From Colwellia sp. (lineage in GTDB: Bacteria; Pseudomonadota; Gammaproteobacteria; Enterobacterales; Alteromonadaceae), in assembly GCF_013214175.1 (NCBI RefSeq), contig NZ_JABSPA010000004.1:124001-188000 (forward strand): a DNA stretch of 64,000 nucleotides. The letters are read 5' to 3'. Below are positions 9,375 through 18,525 of the stretch, piece after piece (the first letter of the stretch is position 1; every line of letters starts with the position of its first letter). The position numbers and the translations under genes are program-made. A model generated the notes under the pieces. That model saw only the letters and a program-made list of their open reading frames with translations. It ran no database searches and was not told the origin of the DNA.

Positions 9375-10444
9375 TTAATATTTTGCATTACTTTATCGAT
9401 TATTAACAATGATTGTTCTAAACCTAATGAGGCAACGTTTAGATCAATTACGTTATTATGTTCTAACTTAATATCGCTTGCCAGCGTACTGCCAAAATGG
9501 ACCATTACATCAGGTTTAATGTTAAAGTTAATAGTTTTCGCACCTGTACTGACATCTAATCGACTATACGAAAAATTAAATTTAGGGTGTGGCTTAATAA
9601 AAATATTTACATTGGGGTATGCTTTCGCAATATAATTTGAAATGTGTATTTCTTTTTTAACACATTCTAAAAATCCAGAGCCAATAAGTAAAAAGTTTAC
9701 TTCTACACTATCAACATCCTTATAATGAACCTTATTTTTAAAATAATTTACACTATCCACATCAACGTAAATATGTTCAATAAAATAATTTGCACTTTTT
9801 TTATCATAACAAAATAGCTCATCCACCCGTGGTAATTTCTTTTTAGGCTTCCACCCTTCATTCTCGGGATTAAAAACTATCCCATGCTGATAAACAACTA
9901 ATTTCATGTTGTTTTCAACACACAGAATTGAAAATAGATATGCCCACCGATCATAGTGGTTTGAAATTTTAACTGTTTTAATGTTTGTTGCTGAAATGAA
10001 GTCAAGGACCATGATTATTTCAGGGAGCTTAATTACACATTGATAATACCAAGCTTTAAACCCAATTTTTAGCATTATTCTATAGATTAATTTAAGGTAA
10101 TCGATGTAATACTTAATCTTAAAGTTATATTGATTGCCGCTCTTGATGAAACCAAGCACATTTTCATCACCCGAGCTTGTAATATTAGGGGATGTTATAA
10201 AATTCAATACATTAGAGTTATAATTTTCATGCACTCTAAATCTATTAGCAAGATTTAAAAAAGGTAATACAGGTGAAAAAAGTAAGAATACAATCCCCAT
10301 TAAGTAGTCTAAGATACTGTTAATAAGAGTGTTAGACTTTTGATTAGGATTGTATAGTTTATGCCCGCCTTTACATTTATCATGAATCATATCTAATTCG
10401 TATTCAAGGGACTCTAAAATAGTATTACGAAGGTCGTTATCCAT
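9371..10444 (-). CDS. Putative GT-B glycosyltransferase (capsule/polysialyltransferase-like)
   Basis: A 357-residue protein of uncertain function. A hydrophobic stretch (LDYLMGIVFLLFSPVLPFL, about residues 45-65) could be membrane-associated. The C-terminal half shows VVYQHGIVFNPENEG, a helical segment, NVFIKPHP-type text (NIFIKPHPKFNFS) and MVHFGSTLASDIKLE. This pattern (HG, KPHP, S-x-L near the end) recalls GT-B transferases that use nucleotide sugars, including CMP-sialic-acid-using and capsule-linked families. Being in the same operon as the CMP-nonulosonate genes, it is a reasonable candidate for the nonulosonate transferase, but this is inference. Confidence 0.5.
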   Translation of the reverse strand: MDNDLRNTILESLEYELDMIHDKCKGGHKLYNPNQKSNTLINSILDYLMGIVFLLFSPVLPFLNLANRFRVHENYNSNVLNFITSPNITSSGDENVLGFIKSGNQYNFKIKYYIDYLKLIYRIMLKIGFKAWYYQCVIKLPEIIMVLDFISATNIKTVKISNHYDRWAYLFSILCVENNMKLVVYQHGIVFNPENEGWKPKKKLPRVDELFCYDKKSANYFIEHIYVDVDSVNYFKNKVHYKDVDSVEVNFLLIGSGFLECVKKEIHISNYIAKAYPNVNIFIKPHPKFNFSYSRLDVSTGAKTINFNIKPDVMVHFGSTLASDIKLEHNNVIDLNVASLGLEQSLLIIDKVMQNIK

Positions 10445-10448
10445 AATG

Positions 10449-11000
10449 TTATCTAATAGTCTTTATAATACGCGCAGGGTTCCCTGCAGCCACCACGTTA
10501 CTAGGCACGCTTTTTGTGACAATAGAGCCGGCTCCAATAACAGCGTTTTTGCCAATTGTCACTCCTGGCAGAATGACGCAGTTTGCTCCTAGCCAACAAC
10601 CTTCTCTCAATACAACAGTTTTAGCAGCACTATGCCCTTGATCAATTATATTTTTGTTAGGTAAGTCAAAGCGATGGTTGCCTACATAGATATGCACACC
10701 GGATCCCAGCATTACATCGTCCTCAATAATTATACTGCCATCATTTCCTTTTCTAGGATCAGCAAAAAGCATTGTATTAGGTCTAATCACCACATTTTTT
10801 CCAATAGATATTTTTGAACAAGCTATGGCGTATGCTCCAGAGCGGAATTCTGCAGAATCTGAAAAGTATTTAAACTTTCTTTTTGATATAGCAATCATCG
10901 ATTTTTTAAAAAATAATCGCCAGTGAGTAAATGGGCAATCAGGTCCTAATCGGTCACTTTCCAAATCAAATTTTCGTTTTATAAAAAAAGAAGCAATCAT
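10449..11000 (-). CDS. Hexapeptide-repeat acetyltransferase (WbbJ/maltose-acetyltransferase-like)
   Basis: A 183-residue left-handed beta-helix acetyltransferase. Hexapeptide repeats run from about residue 65 (ISIGKNVVIRPNTMLF) through DDVMLGSGVHIYVGNHRFD with the likely catalytic His, to GCWLGANCVILPGVTIGKN and GAGSIVTKSVPSNVVAAGNP. The last is the usual acetyl-CoA-binding end. It probably O- or N-acetylates a sugar of the repeat unit. Its start overlaps the end of the ptmA-like gene by 4 nt, so the two are translationally coupled. Confidence 0.85.
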   Translation of the reverse strand: MIASFFIKRKFDLESDRLGPDCPFTHWRLFFKKSMIAISKRKFKYFSDSAEFRSGAYAIACSKISIGKNVVIRPNTMLFADPRKGNDGSIIIEDDVMLGSGVHIYVGNHRFDLPNKNIIDQGHSAAKTVVLREGCWLGANCVILPGVTIGKNAVIGAGSIVTKSVPSNVVAAGNPARIIKTIR

Positions 11001-11773
11001 AAAGTAAATCCATCATCAACGATAATATTTTGACCTGAAATTCCGTGAGATGAGCTAGAAAAAATATATTGGACTACGTTGGCTATTTCTTTTGGGGACA
11101 ACATTCCAACACTATTACAGTTGTCATTATACCGAGAAACAAAAGATTCATTCTGATTATCAAAAATACCACCAGGGCTTATCGTATTGATTCGAACTTT
11201 TTTACCACGATAATATTTTGCTATATACTTCCCTAAATGAATTAATCCTGATTTTATCACTGCGTATTCGACAGGCATTGTCATTGGTGTACCATCATAA
11301 ATTTCAAATTTTGGCGCTATAACGCCATAAACTGATGAAATATTAATGATATCTCCACCATTATTTTTAGAAAAGTACTCGGCAAATTGTTGTGCTACAA
11401 GAAAATATCCGCCTAAATTTAGGTTGGTATTTTCACAAAAATCAGCAAATTCTACCTGCTCAAATTTCCTGCCGTAGTTTGCATTACGAGGGTAAGCGGT
11501 ATTAACAACGCCATCAATAGAGCCAAAGCGTTGTTGTACTTTGTTGATAAGCATCAAAATAGAATCTTTTTCCACGATATTTATAGTAGTTGCCATTAAT
11601 TGGCTTTGTTCAACACCGGCTGAAATTAGCTTATCGCACACAGATGTCGCAGCATCAATATTGAAATCGGCAACGACTACATTATCGCCATTTTCCGAGA
11701 GTATTTTGGAAAATTCTGTACCAAGTAAACCTGCGCCACCTATAATGATGAACGTTTTTATTATTGAATCCAT
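10997..11773 (-). CDS. ptmA: Short-chain dehydrogenase, PtmA-like (nonulosonate locus)
   Basis: SDR oxidoreductase of 258 residues resembling Campylobacter PtmA, a flagellin-glycan protein encoded with the legionaminic-acid genes. Visible are the cofactor loop IGGAGLLG (11-18), catalytic Ser around 146, YAVIKSG with Tyr170 and Lys174, and ISPGGIFDNQ. The segment NTAYPRNANYGRKFE and the phrase VIAPKFEIYDGT are distinctive for this subgroup. It follows the carbon-nitrogen hydrolase by 15 nt and overlaps the acetyltransferase gene. The exact substrate is not known to me; its constant presence in legionaminate-type clusters supports a role in precursor or side-group formation. Confidence 0.8.
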   Translation of the reverse strand: MDSIIKTFIIIGGAGLLGTEFSKILSENGDNVVVADFNIDAATSVCDKLISAGVEQSQLMATTINIVEKDSILMLINKVQQRFGSIDGVVNTAYPRNANYGRKFEQVEFADFCENTNLNLGGYFLVAQQFAEYFSKNNGGDIINISSVYGVIAPKFEIYDGTPMTMPVEYAVIKSGLIHLGKYIAKYYRGKKVRINTISPGGIFDNQNESFVSRYNDNCNSVGMLSPKEIANVVQYIFSSSSHGISGQNIIVDDGFTL

Positions 11774-11788
11774 AAAATAAATTGTCTC

Positions 11789-12580
11789 TTAAAAACTTGA
11801 ATATAATTCAGTGCGTAAATCGTCTGCGAAAGGAAATATTGACCTAACCTTATGTACATCTTGTAGATTGATATCGTAAATCACAGATTCCTTATCAGAA
11901 TATACGGGAGTCACCATGTCACCTAAGGGATCATAAATTACACTACTTTGCTCATACGACAAACCATTACCATCAAAGCCTGTACGATTAACCCCCACTA
12001 CAAAGGCTTGATTCTCAATGGCTCTAGATTGTAATAGATTAAGCCAGTGACTTCTACGAGTATCAGGCCAATTTGCGATGTTGACCATTAAATCACACAG
12101 TTTTCTATAATAAGAGTAAAGAGGAGAGAAACGTAAATCGAAACAAATACTTAATCCAATTTTAGCCCCATTAACCTCCACTACTTCAGGCTTATTACCG
12201 CGAGAATATAATTCATTTTCACCAGCAAAAGAAAATGTATGCATTTTGTCATATTGAGCTAACATCTGTCCATTTTCATTAATATAACAACACCTATTAT
12301 AATGTTGATTATTAGTAGTTTTTACAGCAAGACCAAATAGATGACTTATATGCGTAACAGCAGATAACTCTTGAAAAAAACGAATCGACTCAGAGTTATT
12401 TTCAAACTCAGAAATAGCTTCATTCGTAACAGAGAAGCCAGTTAAAGTCATTTCAGGGTATATAATTAGATCAATATCAGGGAATTGTTCTGATATTCTT
12501 TTTGAAATCAAGCTACATTGATCTTGATTCCCTTTTTTATCTTCCCATTTTTGATCTAATGAAACTAACGCTATTTTCAT
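11789..12580 (-). CDS. Carbon-nitrogen hydrolase (nitrilase/omega-amidase family)
   Basis: Amidase-type nitrilase-superfamily enzyme, 263 residues. The catalytic triad is present: Glu43 (IIYPEMTLTGF), Lys112 (YDKMHTFSFAGE) and Cys146 (LSICFDLRF). The region PDTRRSHWLNLLQSRAIENQ is as in omega-amidase (YafV/NIT2-type) proteins. Its start codon overlaps the stop of the aminomutase-like gene (ATGA-type junction), so the two are made together. In a nonulosonate operon it could cleave or form an amide such as an N-acyl or amidino group on the sugar, but no such activity can be proven from sequence. Confidence 0.85.
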   Translation of the reverse strand: MKIALVSLDQKWEDKKGNQDQCSLISKRISEQFPDIDLIIYPEMTLTGFSVTNEAISEFENNSESIRFFQELSAVTHISHLFGLAVKTTNNQHYNRCCYINENGQMLAQYDKMHTFSFAGENELYSRGNKPEVVEVNGAKIGLSICFDLRFSPLYSYYRKLCDLMVNIANWPDTRRSHWLNLLQSRAIENQAFVVGVNRTGFDGNGLSYEQSSVIYDPLGDMVTPVYSDKESVIYDINLQDVHKVRSIFPFADDLRTELYSSF

Positions 12581-13899
12581 TAATTATGAGTTCTAAATAC
12601 AGGGCGGATAGAGTCACCTTTTAAAAATCCGTCAGTTGTTTCAGCATCTATTGCTTGTTTATAGACTGCAAAAGTATTCTCAAGTGCTGTAGCTGTCAAT
12701 ATTAACTCTTTCTCACCATGGGCTTTTGTCAGCGCTATCCACGGCATTAACACACCATTTTTAATCATTTCTTGAGAAAATAGGGTTCGGAATGCCAACG
12801 AAACTTTTTCATCTGTACCATATGTTGCATACCAGGGAGAACATTCTACACCACCGGCAACAAAGTATTTTTCAAGCCCTGCTTCCTTTGACTTTCTATT
12901 CATAAGATCGATTAACTTTCGTCCATATGACCAAAAGTGTTCAATTACATTATCTTGCTTAAGTACTTCAACAGTTTTCACAAAGGCACCTAAGCCGCAC
13001 ATCTCTGCTCCGTGCGTAGTAGATAGTAAGAATAACCTTTCTCGACCTTCAAATTCAATAGAGCCCAGCTCCATGATATCTCGCTTCCCAGCTACTGCAG
13101 CAACAGAAAAACCATTAGCCATTGCTTTACCAAAGGTGCAGAGGTCAGCTTGGATATTATAATAATGTTGAGCCCCTTTAAGATCCCATCTAAAACCTGT
13201 GATCATTTCATCGAGAATAAAAACAATTCCGTGTTTATTACACAGACGCTTTACATCGTGAAGATAAGTTTCATTCGCATGGGTTTTCGAGGCGGCAGGG
13301 TGTTCAAGGCTACTTGGCTCTAAAATCACACAAGAAATGTCGTTCGGATATTCGTTTATCAGTGACTTTAATGATTCAATATCATTGTACTTAAACTGTT
13401 TAGTTTGATTAAGTACGTTCTCTGGTATGCCTTTTTTTATTGGCGTAGAAGAAATAAACCAGTCATCATATGAAAAAAATGGATGATCAGAACATCTAGC
13501 AACTAGTGTTCTATTTGTATAGGCTCGCGACAATTTTACTGCAGCAGATACAGCCGTGGAGCCATTTTTAGTAAATTTGACCATATCTACAGAATCTATT
13601 AAATCAATTAGCAGCTCTGCAGCTTCTAATTCAATTAAAGAAGCACGAGTCAAATTATTACCGTTTCTTATTTGCTCAAAAGCAGCAAGGTCAACTTGAT
13701 CATCAGCATAACCTAAGTTAACCGCTCGTAACGCCATACCATAATCTAAGTATTTATTGCCTTGATCATCAAAAGTATATGCCCCCTTTCCTTTATGCAT
13801 AATTTGAGGTGCATTTTCAGGGTACTGATCATAACCACGAGAATAAGTGTGAGCACCACCGGGGATGGCTTTTAATAGTCTATTTTTATAATCTGTCAT
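12580..13899 (-). CDS. Class-III PLP enzyme, glutamate-1-semialdehyde aminomutase-like
   Basis: Fold-type-I PLP protein of 439 residues close to glutamate-1-semialdehyde 2,1-aminomutases. It shows AIPGGAHTYSRGYDQYP near the start, VKFTKNGSTAVSAAVKLSRA (about 107-126), FILDEMITGFRWDL (228-241) and the Schiff-base Lys258 in CTFGKAMANGFSVAAVAG. It is not likely to be the haem-pathway HemL because it is buried between CMP-nonulosonate synthetase (14-nt overlap) and an amidase inside a glycan operon. Homologues in surface-polysaccharide loci probably move or add an amino group on a sugar or side-chain precursor; the reaction here is unknown. Confidence 0.82.
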   Translation of the reverse strand: MTDYKNRLLKAIPGGAHTYSRGYDQYPENAPQIMHKGKGAYTFDDQGNKYLDYGMALRAVNLGYADDQVDLAAFEQIRNGNNLTRASLIELEAAELLIDLIDSVDMVKFTKNGSTAVSAAVKLSRAYTNRTLVARCSDHPFFSYDDWFISSTPIKKGIPENVLNQTKQFKYNDIESLKSLINEYPNDISCVILEPSSLEHPAASKTHANETYLHDVKRLCNKHGIVFILDEMITGFRWDLKGAQHYYNIQADLCTFGKAMANGFSVAAVAGKRDIMELGSIEFEGRERLFLLSTTHGAEMCGLGAFVKTVEVLKQDNVIEHFWSYGRKLIDLMNRKSKEAGLEKYFVAGGVECSPWYATYGTDEKVSLAFRTLFSQEMIKNGVLMPWIALTKAHGEKELILTATALENTFAVYKQAIDAETTDGFLKGDSIRPVFRTHN

Positions 13900-14605
13900 T
13901 TGAATATTTCTTCATTAATAATTTTACAATTTCAAAATCTATTTCATCATCGATTTCAAATGCTTTCCACTTGGGAAACTCGAAACCCAGAGTACTTTCT
14001 GTATAAAAAGTTCTTTCTTTTTTCAAAGCTTCAATACAAGAAATATAAAGAGAGCCATCTAAATAAAAAGCATCGTCTAATTCTTGACGTCTAACTGCAT
14101 GCCCTGTTTGCTCAATGAATGGTCTTAAAAGAAGTTTTTCATCTTTTTTATAAGCAAATATAGGATGATTGCATTCAGCTTTTGATACTCCAACAATTGA
14201 AGTGCTTTCAGGGGCAGCAACTAATTTTTCTAAAGCTGTATCTATATCAATAGTTTCGGTCATTGGTGAGGTGGGTTCCAATAAAACTAATATATCAAAT
14301 ACCTTAGATTGACCTTCTAACCATTCAATACAATGCAAAATAACATCTATTGACGCAACTTTATCACCAGAAAACTCTACGGGACGTAGGAATGGTACAT
14401 TTGCTCCTTGTTCTAAACCTATTTGTTTATACTCTTCACTATCTGTAGACAAAACAACTTCATCTATATATTTACTTTTTAATGCTGCATTTATAGGCCA
14501 GCCCAATAAGGGTTTACCATGTATTTCGAGTATATTCTTATCTTTAAGTCCCTTACTTCCAGACCTTGCCGGTACTATAACTAAGACTTTATTACCATTA
14601 ATCAT
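13886..14605 (-). CDS. legF: CMP-nonulosonate (legionaminate/neuraminate) cytidylyltransferase
   Basis: Activates the nonulosonic acid with CTP to the CMP-sugar used by glycosyltransferases. The 239-residue protein has the N-terminal nucleotide-binding motif IVPARSGSKGLKDKNI (residues 9-24), LSTDSEEY, LLEPTSPM (107-114) and FYLDGSLYI, all typical of NeuA/LegF/PtmB enzymes. It follows ptmE by 1 nt and overlaps the downstream PLP gene. Specificity for legionaminate rather than neuraminate is inferred from the neighbouring LegB, LegC and PtmE homologues. Confidence 0.92.
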   Translation of the reverse strand: MINGNKVLVIVPARSGSKGLKDKNILEIHGKPLLGWPINAALKSKYIDEVVLSTDSEEYKQIGLEQGANVPFLRPVEFSGDKVASIDVILHCIEWLEGQSKVFDILVLLEPTSPMTETIDIDTALEKLVAAPESTSIVGVSKAECNHPIFAYKKDEKLLLRPFIEQTGHAVRRQELDDAFYLDGSLYISCIEALKKERTFYTESTLGFEFPKWKAFEIDDEIDFEIVKLLMKKYSNDRL

Positions 14606-14606
14606 T

Positions 14607-15653
14607 CTACATCCTCAAAGAAGCGTAATCTTGTTGAGCGCGTTCAAAATCAGCCATTCGACCTATATCTAGCCAATATTCATAAAATGGGTATTTTAAA
14701 ACTTGCTTATTAAGGTACCTTTCTAGCAACGTCGGCATATCTACAAGCTCGTTTTCTTTTACGCTATCAACTATTTCCCTGCCAACAACGTAAATACCTG
14801 CATTAACATGAAAGCGCTGTATAGGTTTCTCCACCATACTTTTGATGTTTTTTCCCTCACTTTCGATTACACCGAACGGTACTTGGTATTCATATTCTCG
14901 AACACACATGGTTGCATCGGCATTATTTTCATCATGAAAGGCAAGTAAAGCTTCTAAATCAACTTTAGTCAGTACATCTCCATTCATCATGATAACGGGT
15001 AGATCAGGTAAGTCCTTAGGCAATAACCCTAATGCTCCTCCTGTACCAAGAGGCTGATCTTCATGTACATAGTTTATTGTCACCCCCCACTTACTACCAT
15101 CTCCAAAATGCTCTTCAATCATTTCAGGTAAATAATGTGTAGAGATATAAAAATTGTAGAAACCTGATTTTATAAATTGTAATAGTACTGTTTCTAAAAT
15201 TGGTTTATCACCCACTTTCAATAAAGGTTTAGGGCAATTATCTGTTAAAGGTTTTAACCTTGTTCCAAAACCGCCAGCCATTAAAAATACAGGGTTATCG
15301 TATTTAGTTTTTTGTGTAACGTGATGAATGGTCTCTAAACCAACTACCACACCGTCATCTATAATTGGAATAGAATGAAGATGCTTAGCATTCATTAAAG
15401 CTAATATTTGAGCTCTAGAAATACTTGAATCAACAACAGTAGGTGAAGTAAACATAATTTCAGAAATAGGATGAGTTAAAGGTAGCTCACTAATTAATGC
15501 TCTACGAATATCACCATCTGTTACTGTACCTAACAGGCGATTTTCAGTATCCACGACTAAGGCGAGTTGAAGAGCCTCTCCATTTATAATTTTTAGAACT
15601 TCTTGTATAGTTGCGGCTGGTGAAACAAGAATATTTTTCCAATTATGACTCAT
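14607..15653 (-). CDS. ptmE: CBS-domain nucleotidyltransferase (PtmE-like, GDP-glucosamine-type)
   Basis: Two-part protein of 348 residues. Residues 1-120 form a CBS pair (LLGTVTDGDIRRALI, HLHSIPIIDDGVVVG). Residues 122-348 form a sugar-1-phosphate nucleotidyltransferase with the loop LMAGGFGTRLKPLT, PKPLLKVGDKPIL, GTGGALG and VMMNGDVLTKVD. The combination matches Campylobacter PtmE, the guanylyltransferase that starts the GDP-linked legionaminate route. Its presence hints that LegB, LegC and the acetyltransferase act here on GDP- rather than UDP-linked sugars. It is closely packed between the acetyltransferase and legF. Confidence 0.87.
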   Translation of the reverse strand: MSHNWKNILVSPAATIQEVLKIINGEALQLALVVDTENRLLGTVTDGDIRRALISELPLTHPISEIMFTSPTVVDSSISRAQILALMNAKHLHSIPIIDDGVVVGLETIHHVTQKTKYDNPVFLMAGGFGTRLKPLTDNCPKPLLKVGDKPILETVLLQFIKSGFYNFYISTHYLPEMIEEHFGDGSKWGVTINYVHEDQPLGTGGALGLLPKDLPDLPVIMMNGDVLTKVDLEALLAFHDENNADATMCVREYEYQVPFGVIESEGKNIKSMVEKPIQRFHVNAGIYVVGREIVDSVKENELVDMPTLLERYLNKQVLKYPFYEYWLDIGRMADFERAQQDYASLRM

Positions 15654-15654
15654 A

Positions 15655-16296
15655 TTAATTTTTAACCTTTTTGAAAATACGTGCGGGATAACAAATAGTA
15701 TTTTTATCTACATCTTTAGTGATGGTGGCACCCGCACCAATAATAACATTTTCATTCACATTTATTGACTGAATAACTGAAGAGCCAGTGCCAAAATGAA
15801 CATTTGCTTTAGAGGTAACTTGTCCACTAAGCGTAACTCCTGGTGCGATATGATTATTGCTGCCTATAGAGCAATCATGATCAAGTATTGAACCCGTGTT
15901 TACTATGCTATTGTAACCAACACTTGTTCCTGTTTGTATAATAACACCACACATCACTTGTACACCTTCTCCTAAAATAGTATGCCTAGACACAACAGCA
16001 TCTATTGAGACAAGTGTTGCAAAGCTATAACCTAAATTTTTATAGTTATTATAAAAATCCGCTCTTAATGTATTCCCTGGCAATGAGCCAATACCATTGA
16101 CCAATTTAATCGTTGCTTTATCAAATTGCAAAATGTCTTCATCGGATTGAAACCAACGAAAACCTGAAAATAACTTTTCATTAACTGCCAGAAGTGGAGA
16201 TACATAGCCAAGTACATTAATCTTTTGCTCGATTAACATATCTAATAGAACTGACGCATGTCCTCCAGAACCAATTAATAAAACGCCATTATTCAT
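15655..16296 (-). CDS. Sugar N-acetyltransferase, LegH/NeuD/PglD family
   Basis: A 213-residue protein with an N-terminal PglD-type Rossmann-like domain (VLLIGSGGHASVLLDML) and a C-terminal hexapeptide beta-helix (LGEGVQVMCGVIIQTG, SILDHDCSIGSNNHIAPGV with the likely catalytic His, FGTGSSVIQSINV). In legionaminate pathways this family (LegH) acetylates the C4 amino group made by LegC; in sialate loci the sister NeuD does O-acetylation. The gene set favours LegH. It overlaps the synthase gene by 8 nt. Confidence 0.82.
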   Translation of the reverse strand: MNNGVLLIGSGGHASVLLDMLIEQKINVLGYVSPLLAVNEKLFSGFRWFQSDEDILQFDKATIKLVNGIGSLPGNTLRADFYNNYKNLGYSFATLVSIDAVVSRHTILGEGVQVMCGVIIQTGTSVGYNSIVNTGSILDHDCSIGSNNHIAPGVTLSGQVTSKANVHFGTGSSVIQSINVNENVIIGAGATITKDVDKNTICYPARIFKKVKN

Positions 16297-17362
16297 TAAT
16301 TAAATCACCAATTTGATAATCATTTTTTGCTTCACTGCCAAGCAATCCCCAGTAATTAATTGGATTTACCCCTGAACCAGGACGCTTTGTAGTCATATTT
16401 TTTTTACTAAAAAGAGTCCCTTTCTTAATCACTTGTTCAGCAACAAGGCTTTTTCTTGCAACCGCTTTATTTTTGACCTCTGAAGGTCTAGGCCCTTTTA
16501 GCCCATCACCCAGTGCTAATTCAATATTTCGAATTCCTTCAATCATTGCTTTTAACTGATCAGGCTCAAGTGATGCTTTATGATCAGGACCTTCCATATT
16601 TTGGTCTAAAGTAAAGTGTTTTTCTATTATCGTTGCTTCACGAGCCACAGCAGCGATAGGGATATTGATCCCTGCACTGTGATCTGAATAACCTACAGGC
16701 AATTTGAATGCATTAGCTAAAGTATCCATAGCTTTGAGGTTAATATCTTGCAAAGGGGCTGGGTATTCAGTTGTACAGTGTAGAATAGTTACTCTTTCTT
16801 TAAGTAACTTTTGTCCAAGTTCAGAGTAATATGCCTTTTCAAAAGCTTGAATACTTGGCTTATCTGTTTCTTTTGCTACATATCCGAAGGCTATTACTCC
16901 TAATGCCGTTTCTATCTCAGCTAAAGTAGCCATTCCTGTAGAAACAATTAAATCACACCCTGTTTGTGCATGCTCAAGCACTAAAGGAGCATTAGTTAAA
17001 TCACCAGAGGGGATTTTTAGCCTTTTTAATTTTAAATCATTTACTAAGAATTTTAAGCTTTCAGAATCAAAGGCTGTTGATAAAAATTCAATTCCTATTT
17101 TTTTACAGTACTCGACCAATTCAAGGTGAAATTCAAAACTTAACTCTAACCGGCTAAGCATTGCAAGTTGAGATTCTTTCTTTTGAGTATTCTTAATTTG
17201 ATAATCAGCTTGCTCTGCAGTTGCCGTTACTAACTTAGATGCTTTGAAAGTCTGGAATTTAACGATATCTGCACCCGCTTTATGTGCAGCATCTACAAGC
17301 TGAAATGCAAGTTTTTCGTTACCGTTATGGTTTACACCCGCTTCCGCGATAATTAATGTCAT
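16289..17362 (-). CDS. legI: N-acetylneuraminate/legionaminate synthase
   Basis: Condenses phosphoenolpyruvate with a six-carbon amino sugar to give the nine-carbon nonulosonic acid. It is a 357-residue NeuB-family protein. The TIM-barrel part starts TLIIAEAGVNHNGN and shows KFQTFKASKLV, LSTAFDSESLKFL, KIPSGDLTN, ILHCTTEYP, GYSDHS and IEKHFTLD. A C-terminal antifreeze-like SAF domain covers about residues 290-357 (ARKSLVAEQVIKKGTLF, KRPGSGVNP). The set of neighbours points to di-N-acetyl-legionaminate rather than neuraminate as product. It is 1 nt downstream of legG. Confidence 0.93.
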   Translation of the reverse strand: MTLIIAEAGVNHNGNEKLAFQLVDAAHKAGADIVKFQTFKASKLVTATAEQADYQIKNTQKKESQLAMLSRLELSFEFHLELVEYCKKIGIEFLSTAFDSESLKFLVNDLKLKRLKIPSGDLTNAPLVLEHAQTGCDLIVSTGMATLAEIETALGVIAFGYVAKETDKPSIQAFEKAYYSELGQKLLKERVTILHCTTEYPAPLQDINLKAMDTLANAFKLPVGYSDHSAGINIPIAAVAREATIIEKHFTLDQNMEGPDHKASLEPDQLKAMIEGIRNIELALGDGLKGPRPSEVKNKAVARKSLVAEQVIKKGTLFSKKNMTTKRPGSGVNPINYWGLLGSEAKNDYQIGDLINE

Positions 17363-17363
17363 C

Positions 17364-18524
17364 TTATGTTTCCACGTTTAAGTTATAGAAAGACTTCAAT
17401 GGACTTACGCTTAATTCTTTGAGTAACGTAATTATTTGACCTGATGCATCACCTTGTCCATAAGGGTTAAAAATAATTTCATCGTTACTTTTATATGCTT
17501 TGTTAATCCCTAAATCGATAGCTTCCACAATATCTTTTTTAATAGGTTCACAATGAATGACACTTTTTGCAGATAACCTGCCTTTTTGGCGCATGCCTAT
17601 ATTAATCGTAGCAATATCAAAAGAAGGTACTTCGATAATACCGCTTGATGAATTTCCAATTACAGCCGCTGAGTGTTTAACTGCACTGAGGTATCTTGTT
17701 TGGCCTAGCGATGGAATTGCTAATACTCTTTTTGGATTAGTTTTAGCATAATTCTCTAGTAAAGGAATTATACTCCTTCCGCCATCATCGGCATTTGGAT
17801 AAGTAAGAATGACCTGAAACTCAGGGAATTCATCCAAGCTATCAAGTAATTCTTGAAAAGAGATTACAGGCTCTTCATCCGCCAAAGTAACAGGGTGATA
17901 AGTCACCAATAAAAAGGGCTTAGTTAATGAAAAAGAAAGTGATTTAGATAATTCAGCAACTGTCATAAAATGACTACGTGATAAATGGTCAAGACCTATT
18001 GCCCCAACATTTTTAACTCTTGATGGTGTTTCACCTAATTGAATAACTCTATTTCGGGATTCATCTGTGGACGTACAATGAATATAACTTAATTTAGTTA
18101 TTGCATGACGTATTGCATCATCATAAGCACCTTCAGTAATTTCACCACCATGTAAATGAACAACCGGAATGCGTAATATCATTGCCGTTTGTGCAGCAGC
18201 AAGGGCTTCAAACCTGTCACCTAAAATAACCAAAGCGTCTGGCTGAAGGCGGTTTAACGCGTCCGTAAAGCCTAACACACCTAATCCCATGCTTTTGGCA
18301 ACGCCTACTGCTGTATCAGAAGATAATAATATTTCTATTTTTTCATCAATAGTGAAACCGTCTTGTTCAATTTGTGTATAAGTATTACCAAACTCTGGCG
18401 ATAAGTGCGCTCCAGAGACCAATAGCTGTAGTTTAAGATCGTTATCTGATTGAATATCTTTTATCAACCAATATAACAAGCCATATTCAGCACGAGTCCC
18501 TGTAAAAACAGCTATTTTCTTCAT
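17364..18524 (-). CDS. legG: Hydrolysing UDP/GDP-sugar 2-epimerase (LegG/NeuC)
   Basis: Releases the nucleotide while inverting C2, giving the free 6-deoxy-diamino-mannose used by LegI. It begins MKKIAVFTGTRAEYGLLYWL and contains LVSGAHLSPEFGNTY, LGDRFEALAAA, HLHGGEITEGAYDDAIRHAI, VIGNSSSGIIEVP and IGMRQKGR, all NeuC/LegG hallmarks. I chose the ATG at 18524 because a GGA-type ribosome-binding site lies 8 nt before it; an in-frame ATG at 18536 inside the end of legC is the alternative. It is coupled to legC upstream and legI downstream. Confidence 0.92.
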   Translation of the reverse strand: MKKIAVFTGTRAEYGLLYWLIKDIQSDNDLKLQLLVSGAHLSPEFGNTYTQIEQDGFTIDEKIEILLSSDTAVGVAKSMGLGVLGFTDALNRLQPDALVILGDRFEALAAAQTAMILRIPVVHLHGGEITEGAYDDAIRHAITKLSYIHCTSTDESRNRVIQLGETPSRVKNVGAIGLDHLSRSHFMTVAELSKSLSFSLTKPFLLVTYHPVTLADEEPVISFQELLDSLDEFPEFQVILTYPNADDGGRSIIPLLENYAKTNPKRVLAIPSLGQTRYLSAVKHSAAVIGNSSSGIIEVPSFDIATINIGMRQKGRLSAKSVIHCEPIKKDIVEAIDLGINKAYKSNDEIIFNPYGQGDASGQIITLLKELSVSPLKSFYNLNVET

Positions 18525-18525
18525 T

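Noticed and set aside
12580..13899. Calling the PLP enzyme HemL of haem synthesis
   Set aside because: Overlapping frames with CMP-nonulosonate synthetase and an amidase in a glycan operon make a housekeeping haem role unlikely.
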